DNA from: CAWBRT01 sp963696525
GTDB lineage: Bacteria; Acidobacteriota; Terriglobia; Terriglobales; Acidobacteriaceae
Length of the DNA: 64,000 nucleotides
Assembly: GCA_963696525.1 (NCBI GenBank)
Contig: CAVOKO010000005.1
Location: 1 to 64,000, forward strand
Direction: 5' to 3'
The notes beneath the pieces were generated by a model, which saw only the letters and a list, made by a program, of their open reading frames with translations, was not told the origin of the DNA and did not search any database. Position 1 is the stretch's first letter, and each line of letters opens with the position of its first letter. Positions 44,369-53,589 of the stretch are shown piece by piece. The position numbers and the translations under genes were made by a program.

Positions 44369-44718
44369 AAAACGAAATTGTCGTACCGCCTTACGTGGTT
44401 GAACTCCAGAACAACCAGTGTCAGGTCACCCTTGCCGGCGACTTGACGGCGGCAACCATTCCCGACCTGCAGCCTGCACTGCGGAAAGCCCTGAATCAGG
44501 GCGCATCCGAGATGGTGTTCAATCTGCTCAATGCGGTCATGCTGGATTCCAGCGGTATAGGGCTTCTGATCGCGACTGCCAACAGCGTGGCGCGCCGTGG
44601 CGGCAAAGTTCGCGTCACCAATGTGTCCGACGACATCTTCCGGCTGCTTCAAATGATGCGACTGGTCGACCGGCTGAACGCGACCGGCCGTTCAGGACAG
44701 GAGAGTCACCGTGGATGA
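44365..44718 (+). CDS. STAS-domain anti-sigma factor antagonist (RsbV/SpoIIAA-like)
   Basis: 117 residues. One STAS domain, with the phospho-acceptor serine in AVMLDSSGIGLLIATAN and the preceding CQVTLAGDLTAATIP strand. Dephosphorylated, it should bind the RsbW-like kinase and release that protein's target; phosphorylated, it is inactive. It overlaps the kinase gene upstream and the cheA gene downstream (8 bp). This physically links the partner switch to the chemosensory operon. Confidence 0.92.
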   Translation: MKNEIVVPPYVVELQNNQCQVTLAGDLTAATIPDLQPALRKALNQGASEMVFNLLNAVMLDSSGIGLLIATANSVARRGGKVRVTNVSDDIFRLLQMMRLVDRLNATGRSGQESHRG

Positions 44719-47578
44719 TGAGCTACTTGGCGTCTTCGTAAGCGAATGCCGCGAGCATCTGGCCACCATTGAGGCCGACCTGCTGGCAATCGAAGAGGGT
44801 GGAGCGAATGTCGACAAAGAACTGGTCAACAAGGTATTTCGCGCCGCTCACTCCATCAAAGGTGCAAGCAGCTTTTTCGGACTGAACAAGGTCAAAGAGC
44901 TGGCGCACAAACTCGAGACCGTCCTCGACATGCTGCGGTCGGGAAAGATGATTCCCAATGCCGAGATCACGAACATACTGTTGGCCGCCTTCGATCAGCT
45001 CCGGGAAATGATCAACCACTACGCCGAGAGCGAGAATGCGGACATCACCGAAATGACGGTGAATCTGAATGGTCTGGCCTCGTCCTATCTGCCGCCGGAA
45101 CAAAAAGCTGCCCTGGTTCAAACGGTCTCTATCCAGCCGGCGGGCGGTGCTCCGAGCGTCGCCGTGCCGAAGCTCGATGTCGCACGGACAAAGAGCGCCG
45201 GCCAGATCTTGTATAGCGTCGAGTATGACCTGATTCACGATATCGAACGCCGCGGCCAGAACGTACTGGACGTCTTCCGGCAACTTGGGCAACAGGGTGA
45301 AATCCTGGATTGCACACTGGACTGCGAGGCGGTTGGTTCGTTGGAGGGTCCGATCTCAAGTCGGCTGCCATTGCGGCTGATTTTTGCCACGACGATTCCG
45401 CCGGAGAGCATTGGAGATCTGTTCCCCTATAACCGGGATAGGGTCAGCCCTATTCCTGATGCGCCGGTCGAGGTCGCCGCACCGGCGCCGCTCGCCGCCC
45501 CGCCACCAGTCAGACCAGAACCGGTCCAAACCGCTCCGATCCATGCAGAGGCGCTGACGGCTAATTCCTTCACCGAAGCAACCGAAGCGGCTGCCCATGT
45601 TCCATCCGCGGGCAAGGTTGCAGCACCCGCGCCGGCCGCAGCGTCGGCCGTAGTGGAAGAGACCATCCGGGTCAATGTGGGCGTTCTCGAACAGCTCATG
45701 AATCTGGCTGGAGAATTGGTGCTTGGCCGCAACCAGTTGCGCGCCTCCATTGCCCAGAAGAACACGCGCGCCTTGGCCACCGCCGACCAGCGCATCAATC
45801 AGATCACGTCCGAGTTACAGGACGTAATCATGCAGACCCGTCTACAACCCATAGGAAACGTATTCGGCAAGTTCCCGCGAGTGGTACGGGACCTGGCCGC
45901 AACCCTGAAGAAGGATATCCAGCTCGATATCAAAGGCAAGGATGTCGCGTTAGATAAGAGTCTGATCGAAGCCTTGTCGGACCCTTTGACCCATATGGTC
46001 CGCAATGCCGTGGATCATGGCGTGGAAATGCCGGATGTGCGCGTACGCGCCGGCAAGAAAGCGCAGGGAACCGTCATCATCGATGCCCGTCACGAAGCCG
46101 GCCAAGTGGTAGTGGAGATTGCGGATGACGGCCATGGCATCGATCCGGAGCGCATCGCCCAGGCGGCACTGGCCAAGGGGTTGATCACGCCCGAGAAGCT
46201 CAAGGCTATGTCGGAGCAGGAAAAGATAGCTCTCATTTTTCTTCCGGGCCTGTCCACGGCCAAGGTTGTGAGCGATGTTTCCGGGCGCGGCGTGGGTATG
46301 GATGTAGTCAAAACCAATCTTGATCGGCTTGGCGGTAAAGTCGAGATTGCCTCGGAGATCGGCCGGGGCACAACTTTCCTGATCAAGCTACCGCTCACGC
46401 TCGCGATCATTCCCGCGCTCATCTTTTCCGTTGAAGGGGAGCGTTTTGCGATTCCCCAGATCAACGTCGAAGAGCTGCTGCGGGTCCAGCCCGAGGGAGC
46501 TAAAACCCGTATCGAGGTGGTAGGCGACAGCGAAGTATTGCTGCTGCGCGACCGGCTTATTCCCCTGGTCCGCTTCGCCGATCTGCTGGGCATGCTGCCG
46601 ACCTATGACGATGAGAAGACCGGCCAGAAGGAAGTGGACCGTCGTACACGGCTGGCCGACCGCCGTTCGCCCCGGCACGAATCCGGGCCGGAAGCGCTCG
46701 CGCCAAAAACCCCGTCTCCGGCGGAACAACCTTTCCCACGCGACAAACCGGACAGACGCCGGAATGCAGCCGGCGCGCTGGAGATTGCCGTGGTCACCAC
46801 CGGAACCCAGACTTACGGACTGGTAGTGGGAGCCTTCCACGACACCGAGGAAATTGTAGTCAAGCCTCTGGGCTGCCATCTGAAAGGGCTGGCGGAATAT
46901 GCCGGAGCAACCATCCTGGGAGACGGCGCTGTTGCCTTGATCCTGGACGTCGCCGGATTGGCGGCGAAGGCCAACCTCAGTAAGGTTGCCGGCACGGCAC
47001 GGGCTCGCGAGTTATCCGAGGAGGCGCAGCAGGAGAAGCTCGATACTCACGCGCTGCTCCTCTTCCATAACGCTCCGGACGAGTTGTGCGCCATCCCGCT
47101 CGACACCGTACTGCGCATCGAACACGTCCGCCCTGAAAAGGTCGAGACCATGGGCGGGCATCGTACGATGCAATATCACGACGGCTTCCTGCCGCTGGTG
47201 ACGCTGTCGGACTGCGCACAGGTCAAGACGATTGCCAATACTCAGGACCTCGCCGTAATGATTTGCCGGATGCGCGGGCGCGAGGTTGGCCTGCTCGGCG
47301 CCATGCCGGTGGATGTCATCGAGACCCGCGCCAAAATCGATCAAAAATCCCATCGTCAAAAGGGCATTGCCGGTTCGGCCATCATTCGCGACCAGACTGC
47401 CCTGATTACAGACCTGTTCGAATTGGTGGACTCGACTTGGCCGGAGTGGGCAGTTGAGCAGGCCACGGAACAGCCGCACTCTGTGAGTGCATCGAATTCC
47501 GCCGTGCTGCTGGCGGAAGACTCCGACTTCTTCCGCGCCCAGGTCGTCCGTTTCTCGAGGAAGGCGGCCATACCGTGA
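44711..47578 (+). CDS. cheA: chemotaxis histidine kinase CheA (reading frame ends early in its receiver domain)
   Basis: 955 residues from GTG 44711 (AGGAGAG upstream). The HPt domain has His47 in AAHSIKGASSFFG. A Pro/Ala-rich linker (about 255-300) leads to the dimerisation helices and HATPase (N-box HMVRNAVDHGVE, G1 ADDGHGID, G2 GRGVGMDVV). Two CheW-like segments follow (ALIFSVEGERFAIPQ... and LLFHNAPDELCAIPLDTVL...), separated by a low-complexity insert. The frame then enters a receiver domain (AVLLAEDSDFF) but stops at 47578, because one base is missing near 47551; the rest of the receiver continues in another frame to 47892. As sequenced the kinase core is intact and only the receiver is lost. 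Confidence 0.93.
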   Translation: MDDELLGVFVSECREHLATIEADLLAIEEGGANVDKELVNKVFRAAHSIKGASSFFGLNKVKELAHKLETVLDMLRSGKMIPNAEITNILLAAFDQLREMINHYAESENADITEMTVNLNGLASSYLPPEQKAALVQTVSIQPAGGAPSVAVPKLDVARTKSAGQILYSVEYDLIHDIERRGQNVLDVFRQLGQQGEILDCTLDCEAVGSLEGPISSRLPLRLIFATTIPPESIGDLFPYNRDRVSPIPDAPVEVAAPAPLAAPPPVRPEPVQTAPIHAEALTANSFTEATEAAAHVPSAGKVAAPAPAAASAVVEETIRVNVGVLEQLMNLAGELVLGRNQLRASIAQKNTRALATADQRINQITSELQDVIMQTRLQPIGNVFGKFPRVVRDLAATLKKDIQLDIKGKDVALDKSLIEALSDPLTHMVRNAVDHGVEMPDVRVRAGKKAQGTVIIDARHEAGQVVVEIADDGHGIDPERIAQAALAKGLITPEKLKAMSEQEKIALIFLPGLSTAKVVSDVSGRGVGMDVVKTNLDRLGGKVEIASEIGRGTTFLIKLPLTLAIIPALIFSVEGERFAIPQINVEELLRVQPEGAKTRIEVVGDSEVLLLRDRLIPLVRFADLLGMLPTYDDEKTGQKEVDRRTRLADRRSPRHESGPEALAPKTPSPAEQPFPRDKPDRRRNAAGALEIAVVTTGTQTYGLVVGAFHDTEEIVVKPLGCHLKGLAEYAGATILGDGAVALILDVAGLAAKANLSKVAGTARARELSEEAQQEKLDTHALLLFHNAPDELCAIPLDTVLRIEHVRPEKVETMGGHRTMQYHDGFLPLVTLSDCAQVKTIANTQDLAVMICRMRGREVGLLGAMPVDVIETRAKIDQKSHRQKGIAGSAIIRDQTALITDLFELVDSTWPEWAVEQATEQPHSVSASNSAVLLAEDSDFFRAQVVRFSRKAAIP

Positions 47579-47892
47579 TAGCCGCTCCAGACGGGCAGGC
47601 GGCATGGGAGCTGCTTCTTGCGAATCTCGAAAAGGTGAGCCTGGTGGTCACCGACATTGAAATGCCGCGCATGACCGGGATCGATCTCGCGCGCCGAATC
47701 CGGGGCGATGAACGCACGGCCAAACTGCCGATCATTGCGCTGAGTTCGCTCGCCGGGGATGAGGATGTCGCCCGCGGCAAGGCTGCCGGGATCGATGAGT
47801 ACCTGATCAAACTCGACCGGGATACTCTGCTGGAACGGGTCAGAGAAGTCTGTAGTCGAATGGATCGGGAACTGGTTGAAGCTCGGGCGTGA
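47575..47892 (+). pseudogene. remainder of the CheA C-terminal receiver domain, out of frame
   Basis: In this frame, LEEGGHTVIAAPDGQAAWEL joins on from the CheA end once a T is restored in CGTTTC at 47549-47554. It then continues through the phospho-acceptor VVTDIEMPRMTGIDLA, ALSSLAGDEDVARGKAAG and the conserved Lys region YLIKLDRDTLLERV. It is a complete receiver fold apart from the first 25 residues, which are in the cheA frame. ATG-independent expression as a separate CheY is unlikely because beta-1 and the acidic pocket lie upstream of the break. Confidence 0.85.
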
Positions 47893-47988
47893 TGCAGCCA
47901 CGGCGGCTGTGCGACTAAAACGAATTTATTTGGATTCACTTGGACCGCACTGAACTACCAGTACCGGCCAAGCCGAAAGGAAATGGAA

Positions 47989-49665
47989 ATGATGAACTTA
48001 GCAAACATGAAAATCGGCAAGCGACTAATGGCAGGCTTCGCCCTGGCGATCGCACTTACCGTCACCATCACTGCAGGTGGTTTTTGGGCGATGCGTTCCT
48101 CCACCGAAGCTGGGCTACAGCTCGTCAAGAGCCTTAAGCAAACTGCTAGCGTCAACGCGTTCGCCCTTGACATAGCAAACATCAGCACTATTATCTGGCA
48201 AATCACAAACGCTACGGATCGCGCACAAGAGCAAGGTCCCATGGCTGAGCTGACCAAGATTCGAGAGACCTATAAAGAGAAGCTACAACAGATGAAGGCA
48301 GCGTCGACTACGGAAACTGGACGGGGCATGATTCAGAAGATTGAGGATGCCTTCAGCTATGCCCGTGAGACGAACAATCAAGTGCTCGACTTATCCACGA
48401 AGGGCCAGAAAAAAGAAGCGGCTGCGTTATTCGCGACCACCGGAACCCCGAGGATGAAAGCAGTGGACGCCGCGACCTCCGCCTATGTGCAGTTTCGGGA
48501 GCAGCAAGAGCGTGACCTGCAGCAGGCAATGCTGCAGACGCAATCCAGAATGCAATGGATTCTCATTCTCTTGTCGCTGGTTGCGGTCGCACTGTCGGTG
48601 GTTTCCGCTGTCATGATCAGCAGCAGCATTGTTGCGCCAGTAGCTACGGTCGTCAAGCGCCTCGAGGTGATAGCAAGCGGCGATATCAGCACAGACATTC
48701 ACGCGGACTTCATGGCAAGAAAGGACGAGATTGGCGACATTGCACGGGCCATGCAAACCATGATCGTGAGCTTGCGCCAGTTGATGAAGGATATCTCCGG
48801 CGGCATTCAGACCATGGCCGCATCGGCCACGGAACTATCAGCGGTATCGAAGCAGACCGCCTCTGGAGTGGCGGATATGTCGGCGAAGGCGACTACCGTG
48901 GCAGCGGCGGCAGAAGAGGCCAGCGCCAGCACTACTTCCGTAGCTGTCGGCATGGAACAGTCCTCGGCGAATATTTCTTCCGTGGCCAGCGCTACCGAAG
49001 AGATGAGCGCAACCGTCGGCGACATCGCGGCTAATACGGCCAAGGCGCGCTCCATCAGCGAGCGGGCAAGCGCCCAGGCGCAAACTGTGACCGCACAGAT
49101 GCAGAAGTTGGGACAGGCGGCGCAGGAGATCGGACACGTAACCGAGACTATCACCAACATCTCGGCGCAAACCAATCTGCTGGCGTTGAATGCCACCATC
49201 GAAGCGGCGCGGGCGGGATCGGCGGGCAAAGGCTTTGCCGTGGTCGCCAACGAAATCAAGGAACTGGCCCGGCAGACGGCGGAGGCCACCGAGGATATTA
49301 AGACGCGCATCGCCGGGGTTCAAGGCTCTTCCGCGGCAGCCGTTAGCGATATTGACCAGATCACCTCGGTAATCAAGGAAGTGGGAGACATCGTGGCCGG
49401 TATTGCGGCTGCCATCGAGGAGCAGGCGACGGTGACCAAGGACGTTGCCGGCAACATCGCGCAGGCTTCGACCGGGGTCAAGGACGCCAACGAACACATT
49501 GCGCAGACGGCGGAAGTGTCGAAGACGATTGCCCGCGACATCGCCGGCATCAACGGCGCGGTCAGCGACATGCGGCACGGCGGCGAACAGGTGCAGGCCA
49601 GCGCGGTCGAACTCTCCAAGTTGGCGGAGCAGCTCAAGGTCCGTGTAGAACAGTTCAAAATGTAG
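47989..49665 (+). CDS. methyl-accepting chemotaxis protein (first of three)
   Basis: About 558 residues; ATG 47989 has AAAGG at proper distance (ATG 47983 is too close). Membrane segment 1 (LMAGFALAIALTVTITAGGFWA), a four-helix-bundle-type periplasmic sensor of about 150 residues, membrane segment 2 (WILILLSLVAVALSVVSAVM), a HAMP domain, then the long signalling coiled coil with hairpin tip EIKELARQTAEATEDI. It is the transducer for the CheA/CheW pair in the same operon. The cytoplasmic part is nearly identical at DNA level to the next two receptors. No C-terminal CheR-tethering pentapeptide is visible. Confidence 0.93.
   Translation: MMNLANMKIGKRLMAGFALAIALTVTITAGGFWAMRSSTEAGLQLVKSLKQTASVNAFALDIANISTIIWQITNATDRAQEQGPMAELTKIRETYKEKLQQMKAASTTETGRGMIQKIEDAFSYARETNNQVLDLSTKGQKKEAAALFATTGTPRMKAVDAATSAYVQFREQQERDLQQAMLQTQSRMQWILILLSLVAVALSVVSAVMISSSIVAPVATVVKRLEVIASGDISTDIHADFMARKDEIGDIARAMQTMIVSLRQLMKDISGGIQTMAASATELSAVSKQTASGVADMSAKATTVAAAAEEASASTTSVAVGMEQSSANISSVASATEEMSATVGDIAANTAKARSISERASAQAQTVTAQMQKLGQAAQEIGHVTETITNISAQTNLLALNATIEAARAGSAGKGFAVVANEIKELARQTAEATEDIKTRIAGVQGSSAAAVSDIDQITSVIKEVGDIVAGIAAAIEEQATVTKDVAGNIAQASTGVKDANEHIAQTAEVSKTIARDIAGINGAVSDMRHGGEQVQASAVELSKLAEQLKVRVEQFKM
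49306..49564 (+). repeat. 259-bp block identical in all three receptor genes, copy 1
   Basis: Compared base by base by eye, this block is identical to 50992-51250 and 52694-52952, including third codon positions. It lies within a longer homologous stretch (48790-49665 in this gene). Confidence 0.85.
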
Positions 49666-49677
49666 GGGAGCTGAACA

Positions 49678-51351
49678 ATGATTGACTTGGGGAACATGAA
49701 GATTGGCAAGCGACTGGGCCTCGGCTTTAGCGTTGTCGGGGCCCTTACGCTAGGGATCGCCCTCCTGGCTTGGTGGGGGAACAGCACGGTAGGCCAGGCG
49801 ACGGACGAGCTTTTGCGCCAGACGAGCCTAAGGGCGGCTGCCCGTTCGGTGAGTGTGCAGGTCAAAGACATCTATCTGGCTATCTACTCTCTCGCGGGCG
49901 TCCGCGACGAGGGAACAAGGCAGGCCCAAAAAATCAAGTTGGACAAGCTGCGCGCGGGCTATAAGAAGCTGATGGATACGCTGCAGAACGCGAGCAAGAC
50001 AGAAGAAGAAAAACGATTGTTGAGCAAGATCGAGAACGCACTTGCGGATGGCAGGGGGCTCAACAACCAAATATTGTCGCTCTCCGATTCAGGGCAGTTC
50101 ACCGAGGCCATCGCCCTTCTCAAGGACGAAGAAGTGAAGCGCGACGCCATCGAAGCAACAGTAAATGACTATATCGCTTTGCGGCAAAAGTGGTCCGAGG
50201 AGTCGGATGAGGCAGCCAAGGCAGCCGCTGCGAAAGTACGCTGGCTGCTGCTTGGCTTCGTCATTGTGGTCCTTGCTTTTTCCGCAATTCTGAGTGTAGT
50301 CATTTCGCGCAGTGTCACCCAGCCTCTGCAATCCGGTGTCGGCGTCCTGGAACGGATCAGCAAGGGCGATGTCTCCGCGGACGTGCCTGAGGCGCTTCGC
50401 GACAGAAAAGACGAAGTTGGAGTGTTGGCGGGCGCAATGCAGACCATGACCGAGAGCCTGCGCCGCTTGCTGAAGGATATCTCCGGCGGCATTCAGACCA
50501 TGGCCGCATCGGCCACGGAACTGTCAGCGGTATCGAAGCAGACCGCCTCCGGGGTTGCGGATATGTCGGAGAAGGCCAATACCTTGTCGGCGGCGGCTGA
50601 AGAGGCCAGTGCCAACACAACTTCAGTGGCCGTGGGCATGGAACAATCCTCGGCGAATATTTCTTCCGTGGCCAGCGCTACCGAAGAGATGAGCGCAACC
50701 GTCGGCGACATCGCGGCTAATACGGCCAAGGCGCGCTCCATCAGCGAGCGGGCAAGCGCCCAGGCGCAAACCGTGACCGCACAGATGCAGAAATTAGGGC
50801 AGGCTGCGCAGGAGATCGGACACGTGACCGAGACCATCACCAACATCTCGGCGCAAACCAACCTGCTGGCGTTGAATGCCACTATCGAAGCGGCGCGAGC
50901 GGGCTCGGCGGGCAAAGGCTTTGCCGTGGTCGCCAACGAGATCAAGGAACTGGCCCGGCAGACGGCGGAAGCCACGGAAGACATCAAGACGCGCATCGCC
51001 GGGGTTCAAGGCTCTTCCGCGGCAGCCGTTAGCGATATTGACCAGATCACCTCGGTAATCAAGGAAGTGGGAGACATCGTGGCCGGTATTGCGGCTGCCA
51101 TCGAGGAGCAGGCGACGGTGACCAAGGACGTTGCCGGCAACATCGCGCAGGCTTCGACCGGGGTCAAGGACGCCAACGAACACATTGCGCAGACGGCGGA
51201 AGTGTCGAAGACGATTGCCCGCGACATCGCCGGCATCAACGGCGCGGTCACAGACATGCGGCACGGCGGCGAACAGGTGCAGGCCAGCGCGGTCGAACTC
51301 TCCAAGTTGGCGGAGCAGCTCAAGGTCCGAGTAGAGCAATTCAAGATGTGA
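49678..51351 (+). CDS. methyl-accepting chemotaxis protein (second of three)
   Basis: 557 residues, same architecture as the first receptor (N-terminus DLGNMKIGKRLGLGFSVVG versus NLANMKIGKRLMAGFALAI). It has a diverged four-helix-bundle sensor (YLAIYSLAGVRDEGTRQAQ), a second membrane segment (LLLGFVIVVLAFSAILSVVI), HAMP, and a cytoplasmic domain almost identical to its neighbours from residue 267 on. The gene starts 12 bp after the first receptor's stop with GGGAG upstream. It arose by tandem duplication of the first gene, with the sensor domains diverging and the signalling domains kept alike. Confidence 0.93.
   Translation: MIDLGNMKIGKRLGLGFSVVGALTLGIALLAWWGNSTVGQATDELLRQTSLRAAARSVSVQVKDIYLAIYSLAGVRDEGTRQAQKIKLDKLRAGYKKLMDTLQNASKTEEEKRLLSKIENALADGRGLNNQILSLSDSGQFTEAIALLKDEEVKRDAIEATVNDYIALRQKWSEESDEAAKAAAAKVRWLLLGFVIVVLAFSAILSVVISRSVTQPLQSGVGVLERISKGDVSADVPEALRDRKDEVGVLAGAMQTMTESLRRLLKDISGGIQTMAASATELSAVSKQTASGVADMSEKANTLSAAAEEASANTTSVAVGMEQSSANISSVASATEEMSATVGDIAANTAKARSISERASAQAQTVTAQMQKLGQAAQEIGHVTETITNISAQTNLLALNATIEAARAGSAGKGFAVVANEIKELARQTAEATEDIKTRIAGVQGSSAAAVSDIDQITSVIKEVGDIVAGIAAAIEEQATVTKDVAGNIAQASTGVKDANEHIAQTAEVSKTIARDIAGINGAVTDMRHGGEQVQASAVELSKLAEQLKVRVEQFKM
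50992..51250 (+). repeat. 259-bp block identical in all three receptor genes, copy 2
   Basis: Offset 1686 bp from copy 1. Homology with the first receptor begins near 50476 (GATATCTCCGGCGGC) and reaches the stop codon. Confidence 0.85.
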
Positions 51352-51385
51352 TGGGCCTTCCGAGCGGGAAAGCCGAGGTAAGCAT

Positions 51386-53053
51386 ATGAACATGTCTCTT
51401 AAGCGGAACTTCCAAGTGATTGTGGTCGTAGCGGTGACCGGACTGCTGACTATAAGTGCATGTTGGCTTTGCGGCGAACGAAATCGCATGCTCGCTGAAA
51501 AGAAGGATAAGCTCCGCAACTTGGTTGAGGTGGCGTGTTCGATAGCTACCAGGTATCAGCAATTGGAAGACAAAGGAGGCTTATCTCAAAAAGATGCCCA
51601 GAAGCTTGCGCTAGACGCCATTGGCAGTATGCGCTATGACCGAGACAACTATCTCTGGATCAATGACACGCACCCGACCATGATTATGCACCCTCTGAAG
51701 CCCGAAATGAATGGCCAGGATCTGAGCAGCTATAAAGATCCCGATGGAAAGGCCCTCTTTGTAGAGGCGGTCGGAGTTGCCCGAGAACATGGGGAGGGGT
51801 TTGTGTCTTACAGCTGGTCGAAACCGGGAAAAGGGAACAATAAAGTTGCTCCAAAGCTTTCTTTCGTGAAGAGCTTCGGGCCCTGGAATTGGGTAATCGG
51901 AACCGGGACCTATATCGACGACTTGAATGATGACTGGCGGCGTTACGTCATTACTGCGGGAGCGATTTGTCTAGCTTTCTTGGCCGTCTTCCTGGTGATT
52001 ACGGTCAGGGCGGCCCGCTCCATAAGTGGGCTGCGATTGGTGGCAGCGTCCATGCGCGACATTGCAGAGGGCGACGGCGACCTTACGAAACGCCTCCAAA
52101 TCCTCAGGCAGGACGAAATTGGAGACATCGCGGGATCTTTCAATGTCTTTGTGGAAAAAATCCAGAAGATTGTGCGCGCGATTAGCAATAGCGCAGTGAG
52201 CCTGACGGCATCTTCGGCCGAGCTATCCGCCGTATCGACTCGGGTGGTGTCCGGAGCGAGAGAAATTTCGGAGCGGGGCAATGCCGCGGCGGCAGCGGCC
52301 GAAGAGGCCAGCGCCAGCACCACGTCCGTAGCCGTGGGCATGGAACAATCCTCGGCGAATATTTCTTCCGTGGCCAGCGCTACCGAAGAGATGAGCGCAA
52401 CCGTCGGCGACATCGCGGCCAATACGGCCAGGGCGCGCTCCATCAGCGAGCAGGCAAGCGTCCAGGCGCAAACCGTGACGGCACAAATGCAGAAGTTGGG
52501 ACAGGCCGCGCAGGAGATTGGACAAGTCACCGAGACCATCACCAATATCTCGGCGCAAACCAACCTGCTGGCGCTGAATGCCACCATCGAAGCGGCGCGG
52601 GCGGGCTCGGCGGGCAAGGGCTTTGCCGTGGTCGCCAACGAGATCAAGGAACTGGCCCGGCAGACGGCGGAGGCCACCGAAGACATCAAGACCCGCATCG
52701 CCGGGGTTCAAGGCTCTTCCGCGGCAGCCGTTAGCGATATTGACCAGATCACCTCGGTAATCAAGGAAGTGGGAGACATCGTGGCCGGTATTGCGGCTGC
52801 CATCGAGGAGCAGGCGACGGTGACCAAGGACGTTGCCGGCAACATCGCGCAGGCTTCGACCGGGGTCAAGGACGCCAACGAACACATTGCGCAGACGGCG
52901 GAAGTGTCGAAGACGATTGCCCGCGACATCGCCGGCATCAACGGCGCGGTCACAGACATGCGGCACGGCGGCGAACAGGTGCAGGCCAGCGCGGCCGAAT
53001 TGTCCAAGTTGGCGGAGCAGCTCAAGGCCCGGGTAGAACAATTCAGGGTATAG
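51386..53053 (+). CDS. methyl-accepting chemotaxis protein with single-Cache sensor (third of three)
   Basis: 555 residues. Membrane segment 1 (VIVVVAVTGLLTISACWLC) precedes a periplasmic sCache_2-type domain (DRDNYLWINDTHPTMIMHP, SYKDPDGKALFVEAV, FGPWNWVIGTGTYIDD), typically a receptor for small organic acids. It is followed by membrane segment 2, HAMP (AEGDGDLTKRL), and the shared signalling domain. The sensor is unrelated to those of the two upstream receptors, whereas the last 250 codons match them almost exactly. This points to domain exchange or gene conversion rather than simple duplication. Confidence 0.93.
   Translation: MNMSLKRNFQVIVVVAVTGLLTISACWLCGERNRMLAEKKDKLRNLVEVACSIATRYQQLEDKGGLSQKDAQKLALDAIGSMRYDRDNYLWINDTHPTMIMHPLKPEMNGQDLSSYKDPDGKALFVEAVGVAREHGEGFVSYSWSKPGKGNNKVAPKLSFVKSFGPWNWVIGTGTYIDDLNDDWRRYVITAGAICLAFLAVFLVITVRAARSISGLRLVAASMRDIAEGDGDLTKRLQILRQDEIGDIAGSFNVFVEKIQKIVRAISNSAVSLTASSAELSAVSTRVVSGAREISERGNAAAAAAEEASASTTSVAVGMEQSSANISSVASATEEMSATVGDIAANTARARSISEQASVQAQTVTAQMQKLGQAAQEIGQVTETITNISAQTNLLALNATIEAARAGSAGKGFAVVANEIKELARQTAEATEDIKTRIAGVQGSSAAAVSDIDQITSVIKEVGDIVAGIAAAIEEQATVTKDVAGNIAQASTGVKDANEHIAQTAEVSKTIARDIAGINGAVTDMRHGGEQVQASAAELSKLAEQLKARVEQFRV
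52694..52952 (+). repeat. 259-bp block identical in all three receptor genes, copy 3
   Basis: Offset 1702 bp from copy 2. Homology begins near 52299 and reaches the stop codon. Copies 2 and 3 stay identical for about 40 bp beyond the block, where copy 1 differs at once. Confidence 0.85.
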
Positions 53054-53067
53054 GAGGAAAGCTACAA

Positions 53068-53589
53068 ATGGCGACTGACGTGTCTGCAATGAAGACCGGA
53101 GAGGATCTGCTGGTAGCCACTTTCCAGTTGGGCGAGGGGACGTTTGGGATCGATACTACTCTCATCCAGGAAGTGGTCATGACCGGCGATCTGACGCCCG
53201 TACATCATGCTCCGGGCTATGTGGCCGGGGTTCGTAATCTGCGCGGCAAAATCATAACCGTGATCGATCTGCGGGTGCGCTTGGACCTGGGCTGCGTCGC
53301 ACGCGATGCGGAGAGCCGCATCCTTATCGTCGATTGGAAAGGCGAGCCGCTGGGTGTATTGGTGGACCGTGTGGCCGACACCGTTCCCGTGGGCGCTGAC
53401 GCGCTGCAAGCCCCGCCTCCCAATCTGCACGGCGTGCAAATGAAGAATCTGCTTGGGGTCTTTCGCAGCGGCGAACGCCTGGCGGCATTACTGGATCCGG
53501 TTCCCGTGCTCGACCCTGATTATCGTACCGGGCCACCGTTACAGCAGGAAGGGATGAGGGATGAGCATACGGGTTCTAGTAGCCGATGA
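53068..53589 (+). CDS. cheW: chemotaxis coupling protein CheW
   Basis: 173 residues, a single CheW domain (LVATFQLGEGTFGIDTTLIQ, then APGYVAGVRNLRGKIITVID and GVLVDRVADTVPV). It bridges the receptors and CheA in the signalling array. ATG 53068 follows AGGAGGAAA. The stop overlaps the cheB start by 29 bp, giving translational coupling. A short charged tail beyond the domain results from that overlap. Confidence 0.95.
   Translation: MATDVSAMKTGEDLLVATFQLGEGTFGIDTTLIQEVVMTGDLTPVHHAPGYVAGVRNLRGKIITVIDLRVRLDLGCVARDAESRILIVDWKGEPLGVLVDRVADTVPVGADALQAPPPNLHGVQMKNLLGVFRSGERLAALLDPVPVLDPDYRTGPPLQQEGMRDEHTGSSSR

Noticed and set aside
48790..53053. Reading the three similar receptors as one gene with tandem repeats
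   Set aside because: Each copy has its own start codon, ribosome-binding site, membrane segments and stop.
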